In this document: positions 10,265 to 18,433 of the stretch, in pieces | Position numbering within the stretch: position 1 is the first letter of the stretch | Layout: every line of letters starts with the position of its first letter | Source: Lactiplantibacillus garii | GTDB lineage: Bacteria; Bacillota; Bacilli; Lactobacillales; Lactobacillaceae | Assembly: GCF_003885105.1 (NCBI RefSeq) | Contig: NZ_QWZQ01000002.1 | Span: forward strand, 1-64,000 | Reading direction: 5' to 3' | DNA length: 64,000 nucleotides | The notes under the pieces: model-generated | Database searches by the model: none | Told to the model about the DNA's origin: nothing | Seen by the model: the letters and a program-made list of their open reading frames with translations, nothing else | Translations under genes and position numbers: made by a program

Positions 10265-11770
10265 ATGACAAAAGAAACTTTGAATACCGATATTTTAGTT
10301 GCTGGAACTGGCGGGACCGGGTTAGCCGCTGCCTACGCCGCCGTGGAAAAGGGCCTGAAAGTTTTGGTCATTGAAAAACAACCCCAAGTGGGTGGGAACA
10401 CTAAGATCTCAAGTGGCTTTTTCGCCGTTAACTCGAAGGAACAACGCGCCGCTGGGATGCATTTATCAACTAAGGAAGCAATTGCCGAATTAGCTGATTA
10501 TAACCACTACTTGTCTAACGGGGCCTTGTTGTCACACATTATAAATAACTCCGCCGGTACCTTGGAATGGCTGGAAGGTATGGGGATGGAAATCAAATTA
10601 AATCCAACCGCCAATACGACTCAATTTGCACACCGCGATAACCCGTACCGTGGCGGTTCTTACCACATGTACCAGCATAAAGACGAAAGTTATCAACGGG
10701 TTCAAAAGACGTTGGAAGACGCCGGGGTTGAATTTAAATTTAACACCACGTTGACCGACCTGCTAACGACTGACGGAAAGGTGACCGGTGCAACGGCTAC
10801 GAACGCGGCTGGCGACGAGCTCATCATTCACGCACAGGCCGTCGTCGTGGCGACTGGTGGTTATGGTGCCGATAAGGAAAAGGTTGCCAAAACGATGCAC
10901 ACGCATAATTTACGGACACTCGGGGTTCCGAACATGGGTGAAGGCATGCGGGCGATGGTCAAGGCCGGCGCGACCGACATTGACAGCCACGCGTTGATTC
11001 ACGCCGCACAGTTAGCCAAATCGAAAGTAACGCAAAAAACGTCCCAGAAGCACTTAGCCGGCTTTTCAACGAACGTTTTAACGCAATTATTATTAACGCC
11101 GCAACTCTGGGTCAACATGAAAGGCAAGCGTTTTGCCAACGAAGACGTGGTCTACGATACGGTTGAATGGGCCAACGCCGCTTGGTCGCAGGGTGGTAAG
11201 TACCTATTCATTGTGGATAAAGCCACTTTGGATAAATTTACCGCTGGGAAAAACGCCGAGGAAGTTTCTAAAGCGGGTCCCGGCGCGGCAACTGGTACGG
11301 GTGACTTCACCGCGTTAGCCGAAGAAGCCGTTCAGGGTGGTACAGCGTTTAAAGGCAACAGCTTGGAAGAATTGGCGGCCAACGCGGGCATGGATCCGGA
11401 ACGCTTCGTTCAAACGGTCGCTCAGTATAACGACGCCATCCATGCTCAGGACGATCAGGAATTTAGCAAGTCGACTAAGTCGTTAGCTTACTCGGTTGAA
11501 ACCGGACCATTCTACGCCTTTATTGCCCAGGCCGCTTACTTAGGCACGGTCGGGGGTGTCCGGGTTGATGAAAACCTCGCCGTCTTGGACGATAACTTTG
11601 AACCGATTCCGGGACTCTATACCGGTGGTGCCAACGCTGGCGGTTACTATGAAGGTCATAGTTACCCGGCCTTTGAAGGACTAGCATCCGGTTTCACCTG
11701 GACTTCGGGTCGCATTGCCGGTACGCACGCCGCGGATTACGTTCGCGCCCACGCAGTCACCGCACAATAA
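10265..11770 (+). CDS. FAD-dependent oxidoreductase of the fumarate reductase/flavocytochrome c fold
   Basis: 501 residues. The N-terminal dinucleotide fold GTGGTGLAAAYAA, then the EK at the end of the second strand and GGNTKISSGFFAVNS, are typical of the succinate dehydrogenase/fumarate reductase flavoprotein family. The C-terminal GLYTGGANAGG and GRIAG close the FAD site. It has no haem domain and no FMN-binding domain, so its electron donor is separate. By eye, the His and Arg that bind fumarate in flavocytochrome c (before GGV and in NRLGG) are replaced, so the substrate is probably another unsaturated acid or enone. ATG 10265 has GGGAG nine bases upstream; ATG 10259 is only three bases from it. 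It forms an operon with the MFS gene. Confidence 0.85.
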   Translation: MTKETLNTDILVAGTGGTGLAAAYAAVEKGLKVLVIEKQPQVGGNTKISSGFFAVNSKEQRAAGMHLSTKEAIAELADYNHYLSNGALLSHIINNSAGTLEWLEGMGMEIKLNPTANTTQFAHRDNPYRGGSYHMYQHKDESYQRVQKTLEDAGVEFKFNTTLTDLLTTDGKVTGATATNAAGDELIIHAQAVVVATGGYGADKEKVAKTMHTHNLRTLGVPNMGEGMRAMVKAGATDIDSHALIHAAQLAKSKVTQKTSQKHLAGFSTNVLTQLLLTPQLWVNMKGKRFANEDVVYDTVEWANAAWSQGGKYLFIVDKATLDKFTAGKNAEEVSKAGPGAATGTGDFTALAEEAVQGGTAFKGNSLEELAANAGMDPERFVQTVAQYNDAIHAQDDQEFSKSTKSLAYSVETGPFYAFIAQAAYLGTVGGVRVDENLAVLDDNFEPIPGLYTGGANAGGYYEGHSYPAFEGLASGFTWTSGRIAGTHAADYVRAHAVTAQ

Positions 11771-11807
11771 AATTAAGATAAAAAATTAAATCAAGGGGAT
11801 GTTCACC

Positions 11808-13019
11808 ATGGATACGTCGCATCACGTAGCGCCAATGAGTAAATCATACGTTTCAAAGACCCGTATCGGGGTCCTCGCCGTCAGTTCGATGGGGATGGCA
11901 GCGTTAGCCATCACACCATCGTACGCCGCAATCGCGAAAAACTTTGCGTTAAGCAATACCGGTGTCCAAATGTTGACGTCGTTGCCGAACCTATTTATGA
12001 TGCTGGCCGGTCTGATTATCGGGAAACTCACTGCCAGCAAGATTCCGTTAAAAACATTGACGTTGAGCGCGGTCGTCCTAGTCGTTATCGGCGGATTCTT
12101 ACCGCTCGCGTTTCACACCAGCTTTACCTTTCTACTATTCTGTTCCTGCCTAGTGGGGCTCGGACAGGGGGCCTGCACCAATTTGTCACAAGTCCTGATT
12201 TCACAAATGTTGCCGGAAAAGGAACGGCAGTCGACGATGGGCCTAACCACCACCTTTACTAATATTGGTGGGATCGTCTTCATCATGGGCGGCGGGCAGT
12301 TGGCCGCTTCCAGCGGCTGGGTCAGCAATTATTGGATCTACCTGTTCTCGCTATTAGTGTTAGTAGTCGTTTTAGCACTCGTACCGTTACATCCGGAAGC
12401 CTTAGACGGTACCGACGATGGTGAAACTAGCGGCGCAATCAAACTTAATAAGTACGTCTTTTACTGCGCAGCCTGGGGATTTGGCGTGATGCTCCTGAAT
12501 AACGTTTTAAACAATAACATTTCGTTATTCATTGCCGAACAAAAGCTGGGTGCCACGTCACAAGCCGCTTTGACTTCCACGATTTCACTGATTGGCGGGA
12601 TGCTATGTGGTTTGATCGTCGGGGTACTGGGCAAACGGTTCAAGTACTCGTCAATTGCGATTTCTTACTTACTGTACGGTGTTTCCTACCTCGTCGTTGG
12701 TTACGGTCACTCGTTAATTGCCGCGTTTATTGGCAGTTTCTTCGTGGGAGCCGCAATGAGCATTGCCATGGGGCAGTTCCCATACTTGATTTCAATTGCC
12801 GTTGGTAAAAACAGTGTGTCGATGGCGCTAGGGGTTTACGTTGCCATCTATTCAATTGGTGGTGTGGTCAGCCCGTTCGTTGTTAACCCGTTGACAAGTG
12901 CCTTGCAAGGATTGGGCATGAACGTCTTTGCCGTTAGCGGCGTCATCGCTTTGATTTTAGCGGTGGTCTGCTACGGCGTGAAGTTCCAAAAGAATTTGGT
13001 TCAAGCTTCACTTGGTTAA
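11808..13019 (+). CDS. MFS transporter
   Basis: About 403 residues with 12 predicted membrane helices and a central charged loop (near residues 200-210). It belongs to the major facilitator superfamily, with an N-half resembling sugar and organic-acid carriers. The ATG at 11799 overlaps the ribosome site AAGGGG (11793-11798), so ATG 11808 is the probable start, nine bases after it. It lies 37 bases after the FAD oxidoreductase and before a strong terminator, so the pair is one transcript. The likely job is uptake of the enzyme's substrate or export of the reduced product; this is inferred from context only. Confidence 0.85.
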   Translation: MDTSHHVAPMSKSYVSKTRIGVLAVSSMGMAALAITPSYAAIAKNFALSNTGVQMLTSLPNLFMMLAGLIIGKLTASKIPLKTLTLSAVVLVVIGGFLPLAFHTSFTFLLFCSCLVGLGQGACTNLSQVLISQMLPEKERQSTMGLTTTFTNIGGIVFIMGGGQLAASSGWVSNYWIYLFSLLVLVVVLALVPLHPEALDGTDDGETSGAIKLNKYVFYCAAWGFGVMLLNNVLNNNISLFIAEQKLGATSQAALTSTISLIGGMLCGLIVGVLGKRFKYSSIAISYLLYGVSYLVVGYGHSLIAAFIGSFFVGAAMSIAMGQFPYLISIAVGKNSVSMALGVYVAIYSIGGVVSPFVVNPLTSALQGLGMNVFAVSGVIALILAVVCYGVKFQKNLVQASLG

Positions 13020-13038
13020 AGAATCAATAAGTACTACT

Positions 13039-13083
13039 ACGGGGCCGGTAAACTGATTTTTCAGCTTACCGGCCCCGTTTTTG
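13039..13083 (+). terminator. Intrinsic terminator after the MFS gene
   Basis: Long stem ACGGGGCCGGTAA / TTACCGGCCCCGT closed by CTGATTTTTCAG, followed by TTTTT. Confidence 0.9.
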
Positions 13084-13097
13084 AGTCGTTACACATT

Positions 13098-13132
13098 AAA
13101 AGCCCGTTCACTTGGGGGAGTGAACAGGCCTT
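13098..13132 (-). terminator. Intrinsic terminator of the second FAD enzyme
   Basis: On the minus strand GGCCTGTTCACT / AGTGAACGGGC around a C-rich loop, followed by TTTT. It separates the two convergent units. Confidence 0.8.
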
Positions 13133-13159
13133 AGGTCTAGTTTGGTGTCAGCTAGGTGA

Positions 13160-14632
13160 TCAGGCTAAACTAGTAGAAGTTGAAAGGTAAGTTGCGACGT
13201 TGGCCGCGGCGTTACGACCGGAGTAAAAGTTATAGCCTGACTGGGTACCGGGCATGTTGACGGTGTAAGTATCGCCAACGAGCACACCGGAAGCGTCGTT
13301 GCCGGCGGCGTACAGCCCCTTGATTGGTAAATCGTCATCATCCAGCACGCCGTTATGGTCGTCAACTTTGAGACCGCCCATTGTGCAGAAACAGCCAACC
13401 CCAATTTCTAGCGCGTAGTAGGGGCCACTGGTTAAACCGAGAAGGAACTTAGGATCTTTGCCAAATTCGGTGTCAACACCGTTCACTGCTAACTGGTTAT
13501 AGTGGGTCACGGTGGCGGCTAAATTAGCTAAGCCCGTTTTTTGAGCCAGGGCATCAACGGAGTCGGCTTTGGTAATAAAGCTGGCATGCCGAGCCAGTGC
13601 GGCGTCCAATTCCTGTTGTAAGTCTGGTAACTTGTCATCCATGTAGGACCAAGTTCCCATTTCCTTTAACAGTCCCTGGTGAATAAAAGTATCGACGGTG
13701 TGCTGATCAAGAATCGTGAAAACGCGGTGCTGGGTGAGCAGCGCGTTGCCGGCGTGTGAAAAGTTGTCCAGTGCGGTGCGTTCGTTGACGAAGCGTTCGC
13801 CCCGTTGGTTGACCCAGAGCATGGCTTGCTGGGTTGCGGCTCCGTTAAGCTGAGTCTGCCAATTTTCGTAAGAGGGCCGGGTATCATCAAGAATTTGACC
13901 GCCAAATAGTTGGCCGGTACCTAAGTGGTATTTTTGCGCGCCGACTTCCCAAGCCATAGTCAAACCGTCACCAGTATTTTTCCCAGAGTTAACCGGAATT
14001 AACTGGTGCTGGTTTTTACTGATTGAGCGGGTCAATTTCGGATTATTCAAGTAACCGCCAGTCGCTAAAATAACGGCACCCGTTTTAATCGTGACGGTGT
14101 CGCGGCTACTAAAGTCCTGAACGATGATTCCGGTCACGCGTCCATCATTAACTTGTAAGTGTTGGGCTTCAACGGAAGTGACAACTTCGGCACCGGCCGC
14201 CTTAGCTTGCGGTTCCAGCGTGCCATGAATGACTTGTTCACCACGCCCGGTGTACATGTGCATCGTGTGGTCGCCGTCGCCAACGGGCAGGATGCCGTCA
14301 AACTTGACGCCTAGATTAAGTAGCCAGTCGATGTTTTTAGGACTCTGTTGAATAAAATGGTGCCACGTGCGGTTGTCCGCGCGGTAGTGGGTGTAGTCCA
14401 TGACTTTATTTAAAATGGCCTGACCGTCCAAATGGATATTTTCATCCCGCTGAACCTGGGAGTTAACGGCAAAGCCGCCGTCCATGTAGTTACCGCTACC
14501 ACCAGTCGTGCGTCCCTTTTCGAGTACTAACACGCTCAGCCCGCGCTGACTGGCCTCCAACGCCGCGGTGTAGCCGGACGCACCGGCGCCCACAATGACT
14601 AAATCATACCTTGCTTGTTTAGGTAATCCCAT
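13160..14632 (-). CDS. Second FAD-dependent fumarate-reductase-fold oxidoreductase
   Basis: 490 residues. FAD motif VIVGAGASGYTAALEA, then LEKGRTTGGSGNYMDGGFAVNS, and C-terminal GLYAAGNDASG and SGRNAA. It is a full-length soluble flavoprotein without haem or FMN domains. The end of the protein (GNDASGVLVGDTYTVNMPG) looks more like the ketosteroid-dehydrogenase-like branch than true fumarate reductase. The residues that bind fumarate are Cys and Asn here by my alignment. GGAGG sits eight bases before ATG 14632. It is convergent with the MFS operon and is monocistronic. A probable catabolite-repression site lies upstream. The substrate is unknown. Confidence 0.8.
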   Translation of the reverse strand: MGLPKQARYDLVIVGAGASGYTAALEASQRGLSVLVLEKGRTTGGSGNYMDGGFAVNSQVQRDENIHLDGQAILNKVMDYTHYRADNRTWHHFIQQSPKNIDWLLNLGVKFDGILPVGDGDHTMHMYTGRGEQVIHGTLEPQAKAAGAEVVTSVEAQHLQVNDGRVTGIIVQDFSSRDTVTIKTGAVILATGGYLNNPKLTRSISKNQHQLIPVNSGKNTGDGLTMAWEVGAQKYHLGTGQLFGGQILDDTRPSYENWQTQLNGAATQQAMLWVNQRGERFVNERTALDNFSHAGNALLTQHRVFTILDQHTVDTFIHQGLLKEMGTWSYMDDKLPDLQQELDAALARHASFITKADSVDALAQKTGLANLAATVTHYNQLAVNGVDTEFGKDPKFLLGLTSGPYYALEIGVGCFCTMGGLKVDDHNGVLDDDDLPIKGLYAAGNDASGVLVGDTYTVNMPGTQSGYNFYSGRNAAANVATYLSTSTSLA

Positions 14633-14722
14633 TATTAAAACCTCCGTTCAAAGTTTGACGGCACTCATGATCAAATAGTCACAAGCCAACGGAGACTGTG
14701 TGGCAGAGTGTAATACGCATTT

Positions 14723-14736
14723 AAAAAGCGCTTACA
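14723..14736 (-). promoter_or_regulatory. Candidate cre (CcpA) site
   Basis: Minus strand TGTAAGCGCTTTTT matches the TGWNANCGNTNWCA consensus except in the last two bases. It lies about 95 bases upstream of the second FAD enzyme, so CcpA control of that gene is plausible. The rest of the 350-base gap 14633-14983 shows no gene or clear RNA. Confidence 0.45.
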
Positions 14737-14983
14737 TCTTTGCGCGACTACGGTCCCTTTCAAGGATCAGTATACTAGCAATCGAACGTGGGAAAAATAT
14801 TGCAGGATATCTAAATTTACCCGGAAAGGTATCTTTTCTTGGGTGAAAATTGGCAAATAAAGACCGGGTATCTGGGAGGCTGTGTTACTTAACGTTAAAA
14901 CGAAATGGTCTTAATTTCACCATAAGCAATTTTTTGCCAGGGACCAAGTGCCGAATTAAATAAACTTTCAAGATGGCGGCCTC

Positions 14984-15514
14984 CTAATTGACGTCCATTT
15001 CCCGTACGTCGCAGTAGTCGAGAGCGTTCCAGTCACCGAGCTGGTGAATAATTTCGCCGTGGCTGATGCAGGCAATGCAGTTGTAGTTTGCGGCGTACCG
15101 CTTTAAAACGTTGGTAAAGCGGGTGCGCATTTCTTCAGCGGTATCGTAGTGGAAGGGACAGTCAGCGGGGCGAACGTGGGGGTGCTCCAAATAAGCCTGG
15201 TAAGCGGCGGCAGCTTGTTGATCGTTATCGGCCCGTTTTCCGGTATTATCCGGTTGCCACTCCCGCAGGTCAAGTTCGACTTTTAATGGCAGGTCGTTGT
15301 AACGAACGAATTCCAACGCGGTTTGCAAGGCCCGGGTATAGGGCGAAGCGAGGATCAGTTGCACGTTTTTAAATAGTGGGTCGTGGGCCCGTTTGCGGGC
15401 AATCTGGATGCCCCGGGTGGTGAGCGCACCGAGTTCACGGCCGTAACCATGTAAATTGGCAGCGGTGACTTGGTCGTAGGTGGGTTCGGAATGGCGGATT
15501 AAGTAAACTTTCAT
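14984..15514 (-). CDS. Histidine phosphatase family protein
   Basis: 176 residues. The phosphohistidine motif is LIRHSEPT at residues 5-12, where most family members have RHG. The second conserved patch SPYTRALQTA supplies the substrate Arg, and SHGEIIHQLG supplies the second His. These are features of the phosphoglycerate-mutase/acid-phosphatase superfamily. Insertions between the patches are short, so it is a compact member. The substrate cannot be deduced. The start at 15514 follows AAAGAAG. It is monocistronic, facing the FAD enzyme gene across a gap. Two other members of the family lie at 34567-35920. Confidence 0.8.
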   Translation of the reverse strand: MKVYLIRHSEPTYDQVTAANLHGYGRELGALTTRGIQIARKRAHDPLFKNVQLILASPYTRALQTALEFVRYNDLPLKVELDLREWQPDNTGKRADNDQQAAAAYQAYLEHPHVRPADCPFHYDTAEEMRTRFTNVLKRYAANYNCIACISHGEIIHQLGDWNALDYCDVREMDVN

Positions 15515-15594
15515 ATTAAAACTTCTTTCAAATTAACCTGGCGAACATTGTTAGTCGGCGTTCAGTTTATAATGGTGGTAAGGAGGGTGGTGGG

Positions 15595-15696
15595 ATGGTG
15601 AAAACTCGTAAAGTAACTTTGTGGATTGCCACGTTGACCGTTGTGATTGATATTTTGAACCTTATCTTAATTATACGCAAACGTCGTCAAGATTAA
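15595..15696 (+). CDS. 33-residue single-helix membrane peptide
   Basis: AAGGAGG (15579-15585) lies nine to ten bases before ATG 15595, and TATAAT at 15568-15573 is close upstream. The peptide has a basic start (MVKTRK), a hydrophobic helix of about 20 residues, and a basic end (IRKRRQD). It resembles many unnamed small lactobacillus membrane peptides. It could be a membrane-associated regulator or a type I toxin-like peptide; nothing in the sequence decides this. Confidence 0.5.
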   Translation: MVKTRKVTLWIATLTVVIDILNLILIIRKRRQD

Positions 15697-15771
15697 CGAA
15701 AAAATCAAAACGATATTTTCGAGATATTGATGCGGTAACGAGCCGGACATTTCGCACCGTAGGCAAACTAG

Positions 15772-15800
15772 TTGGTGATTGTGCATCCCCGTGATATATT
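15772..15800 (+). promoter_or_regulatory. Promoter of the small basic protein gene
   Basis: TTGGTG (15772-15777), 17-base spacer, TATATT (15795-15800). The expected start of transcription, near 15807, falls inside the palindrome that follows. Confidence 0.55.
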
Positions 15801-15825
15801 TAAATAGTAATAATTACTATTTAAA
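15799..15825. promoter_or_regulatory. 27-base palindrome resembling a Fur-family (Zur-like) box
   Basis: Two 13-base arms (TTTAAATAGTAAT and its complement) flank a central A. The core TAGTAAT-A-ATTACTA has the 7-1-7 layout of Fur-family operators and matches the Bacillus Zur consensus TCGTAAT-N-ATTACGA in five of seven arm positions. It overlaps the -10 end and the transcription start, an arrangement suited to repression. Confidence 0.6.
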
Positions 15826-15842
15826 GTAAAGGAGTTATGAAC

Positions 15843-15962
15843 GTGGAAAAGCAGGATTTAGCTAGTGCGCGGCGGCGCCTGAAGAGTTCCAATTTGAAGT
15901 CCCGGAAACGGGCGTTAAAAGTTTTGCACGATTACCGGCGCAACTTACAAAAAAGTAAATAA
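15843..15962 (+). CDS. Small basic protein, putative metal-homeostasis family
   Basis: 39 residues from GTG 15843 (AAAGGAG eight bases upstream); ATG 15837 is only two bases from the ribosome site. The sequence runs MEKQDLASARRRLKSSNLK and then SRKRALKVLHDYRRN. It is strongly basic and helical, without Cys or a membrane segment. From memory it matches a short lactobacillus family annotated as putative metal homeostasis protein. The Zur-like palindrome directly in front fits that. It is followed by its own terminator, so it is a monocistronic, probably metal-regulated transcript. Its biochemical role is unknown. Confidence 0.6.
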   Translation: MEKQDLASARRRLKSSNLKSRKRALKVLHDYRRNLQKSK

Positions 15963-15967
15963 CAAGC

Positions 15968-16016
15968 GACGCCCGCTAAATTCCTTGATGGAGTTTAACG
16001 GGCGTCAATTGTTTTG
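15968..16016 (+). terminator. Intrinsic terminator of the small basic protein gene
   Basis: Stem GACGCCCG..TAAATTCC / GGAGTTTA..CGGGCGTC, then AATTGTTTT. Confidence 0.75.
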
Positions 16017-16270
16017 GAAAAATCACCCTAGGATTATTGCTGGCCTGGGGGTACGATAAGGGTAAACGTAGCCGGTGGCCGCAGTAGGTATGATTTCCCG
16101 GGAAATTTAGCAATTGAGCTGTGGGTGGTTCGATGACAAACTGAAACGGGCCGGCTCAAAGTTATTAGCGCGTACGACGACCATTAGGCGGCTTAAAGTG
16201 AATTCAACCATGAGTTGATTGGCTATTTGTGCGATAACAACTAACATAAACGGTGTAGGGGGCGAATAAA

Positions 16271-17029
16271 ATGTTATTACCAGCGCTTTTGAAATTACGG
16301 CGTCACCAGCACAATTTGACGCAGGGGCAGTTAGCCGCAAAATTGTACGTAACGACACAGGCCGTTTCGAAGTGGGAAACGGGTAAGGCGGTGCCGTCAA
16401 TTGATAATTTGTTAGCTTTATCGGATCTTTACAACGTTTCATTAGATGAATTGGTCCAGGGCAGTCCGTTTTTTAAAAAGCCGTACATAGTTGGACGGCG
16501 CTTTAGCTTTCAGCGGGGCCTGGTATTAACCTTAGGGTGGCTGCTGATCAGTTTGTTCTTTACCGGATTTGGCTACCAGCCCTGGTGGTTGTTCGCGCTT
16601 GTTTTTGGGTTGGGACTAGTGGTCGTAGTACCGGTCGCGGTCAACGACTACTGGATCATTACAACGCGCGGAATTGAACTTTATTCGTATTCCGACAAAC
16701 TGGGACTAAAACTGCGGCAGTTGGTGAGCGGGCACCCGGAAAAAGTGACGTTCGATTACGCGCAGCTCCAGCGGGTAACGTTAAGGTATCAAGTTCGGCA
16801 GCGACCGTCCCCGTTTGACTTTAATCCCGATTTATTTCAGCTCGTGTTGACAACGACCGGTATGAGTCGCTCCGTTAATCTCAACGCGCAAGTGCCGGAC
16901 TACCTCCCGCAATTGATCGGGTTATTGACGCGTAAAGGCGTTTCAGTACTGGATGAACAGTCGATTTTACCCGTAATTGTTAGTGGACGATCCGTATATG
17001 AATATTTTCATGAAAAAACGCTGGGGTAA
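16271..17029 (+). CDS. XRE-family regulator with two membrane helices
   Basis: 252 residues. Residues 8-60 form a Cro/CI-type helix-turn-helix (LTQGQLAAKLYVTTQAVSKWE, then VPSIDNLLALSDLYNVSLDEL). Residues about 82-125 contain two hydrophobic helices. The C-terminal 120 residues are a cytoplasmic beta-rich domain of unknown function. HTH regulators tethered to the membrane in this way are common in Firmicutes and may sense envelope state. TAGGGGG lies upstream of ATG 16271. It is convergent with the GGDEF gene, nine bases away. No partner gene shows what it controls. Confidence 0.75.
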   Translation: MLLPALLKLRRHQHNLTQGQLAAKLYVTTQAVSKWETGKAVPSIDNLLALSDLYNVSLDELVQGSPFFKKPYIVGRRFSFQRGLVLTLGWLLISLFFTGFGYQPWWLFALVFGLGLVVVVPVAVNDYWIITTRGIELYSYSDKLGLKLRQLVSGHPEKVTFDYAQLQRVTLRYQVRQRPSPFDFNPDLFQLVLTTTGMSRSVNLNAQVPDYLPQLIGLLTRKGVSVLDEQSILPVIVSGRSVYEYFHEKTLG

Positions 17030-17037
17030 TCAGCGTT

Positions 17038-18207
17038 TTATAGTTTAGCGGGGACCCGACGCGAAGGGGGTCGACGGCTTGGAATGCGGCCGGTGCGACT
17101 CCTTAGGGGCCTCGTCAATGGTAATTTGTTTGCGCCCACACGCCGGTAAAAATCAAGCGGGTTGTGGTCTTTCATAATAACTTCGGAAGCACCGATTGAA
17201 ACGGTAACGTGTAGGGTGGTTCCATCGTAAACGATTGGCAACTGTGCCACCGTATCCAGGATCTCTTTGGCGGCCTTACCGGCAACCGCGGTGTTCAAGT
17301 TGGGCATGATCACGTTGAACTCTTCACCACCGGTGCGGTAAAGGTTGGTCCGTTCGCCGTACGACTTTAAAACGGTCGCGACGGCTGCGGCCACCTTTTC
17401 AAGTACTTGATCACCGGCCAAGTGTCCGTACGTATCGTTAGTTTGTTTAAAGTGGTCGATATCAAACATGATCATCGACAGCGGTTGGTGATGTTTCGCG
17501 CAGTGCTGAAACTGGTAGGCGATTTCACGGTCGTACGCCGCGTAGTTTTTGACGTGGGTCAGCGCGTCCCAATTCGCGGCTTGGAATAAGCGGTCCTTGA
17601 TCCGCTGGTTGCGGTCCTGAATTCGAAAGTAGCCGTACATCATCACGGCTAAAAGCAGGTAGCTAAAGAACTCCTCCGCGAAGGTTGCCCACGACAAATC
17701 AAAGCGCAACCGAACCGTTGCCCACAGCAGACCGCCGAAAATGATGGCCGTTCTAAAGTAGCGGAGAAACGGGTGTGGTGCCATGGCGACACTTTGAAAG
17801 TACGAAATAATGTAAAACGCGGCGAAGATGACCGTGTACCCCCAGGAAAGGGGCTGGTCGACGTTGCCGTTTAAGACCATGAAACCAATCCCCGCCAGCG
17901 TGACTAACCAGTACGGAATCCAAATTTGGAGGAAGTACGCGATAAAAATCAAAATTAGTAAGTTAAAGCTGGTAAACGCCCAGGAAAGGCTGCTGGCCCG
18001 CACGATCAGTTGCAGACCAAAAATGGAAATGACCGCACAAGTGATACCGACAATCGTTTGAATCTTTTTTAAATCGGTGGTGTTTTTTTGCCGAGCTTCA
18101 AGTTTAGTCGTGACCCAAGTATAAACGGACCAGTAAAGCGTAATAACGCCAAGGAAAAAGAAAATACTAGTTAAGAAGGGCGGAATAAGCCATAGCGACC
18201 AAGACAT
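17038..18207 (-). CDS. Membrane GGDEF-domain protein with a disrupted C-terminus
   Basis: 389 residues. About six membrane helices fill residues 1-200, then a GGDEF domain: DALTHVKNYAAYD, FDIDHFKQTNDTYGHLAGD, and the active-site loop GGEEF. The product of the family is cyclic di-GMP. The inhibitory RxxD site upstream of the loop is absent. After YRRV the frame gives a proline/arginine-rich tail, whereas a shifted frame reads GRKQITIDEAPKES, the expected domain end. The final helix (RADxxLYxAK) is missing, so a small out-of-frame deletion has probably occurred there. Activity is doubtful. The ribosome site is weak. Confidence 0.75.
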   Translation of the reverse strand: MSWSLWLIPPFLTSIFFFLGVITLYWSVYTWVTTKLEARQKNTTDLKKIQTIVGITCAVISIFGLQLIVRASSLSWAFTSFNLLILIFIAYFLQIWIPYWLVTLAGIGFMVLNGNVDQPLSWGYTVIFAAFYIISYFQSVAMAPHPFLRYFRTAIIFGGLLWATVRLRFDLSWATFAEEFFSYLLLAVMMYGYFRIQDRNQRIKDRLFQAANWDALTHVKNYAAYDREIAYQFQHCAKHHQPLSMIMFDIDHFKQTNDTYGHLAGDQVLEKVAAAVATVLKSYGERTNLYRTGGEEFNVIMPNLNTAVAGKAAKEILDTVAQLPIVYDGTTLHVTVSIGASEVIMKDHNPLDFYRRVGANKLPLTRPLRSRTGRIPSRRPPSRRVPAKL

Positions 18208-18287
18208 ATTAATCAGTCCTTTGTTTATATTAATAAACTTATCACCTTAACTATAAAGCAATTCAGTCCATAAAACCATCAAAATTT

Positions 18288-18305
18288 CATATAATGGATT
18301 ATATG
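18288..18305. promoter_or_regulatory. Inverted repeat upstream of the GGDEF gene
   Basis: CATATAAT-GG-ATTATATG, a perfect palindrome about 80 bases before the GGDEF start. It may be an operator or overlapping -10 boxes. Confidence 0.3.
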
Positions 18306-18374
18306 ATTTGTGAATGATTCTCGGTAAACGTTATGACCGTCAGTCAAAAATGTACCGGGTTCCTTTTCGATGTC

Positions 18375-18411
18375 AAAGGGCGGTCCGCAATTGCTTGCGT
18401 GACCGCCCTTA
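18375..18411 (-). terminator. Terminator of asnA-asnS
   Basis: Minus strand AAGGGCGGTCACGCAA / TTGCGGACCGCCCTT, a strong stem but with only a short T run. Confidence 0.6.
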
Positions 18412-18433
18412 GTGGTAGTAAGACTTATTTACT

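Noticed and set aside
16107-16442. Minus-strand ORF of 111 codons
   Set aside because: It overlaps the start of the XRE regulator, lacks a ribosome site and has no recognisable sequence.
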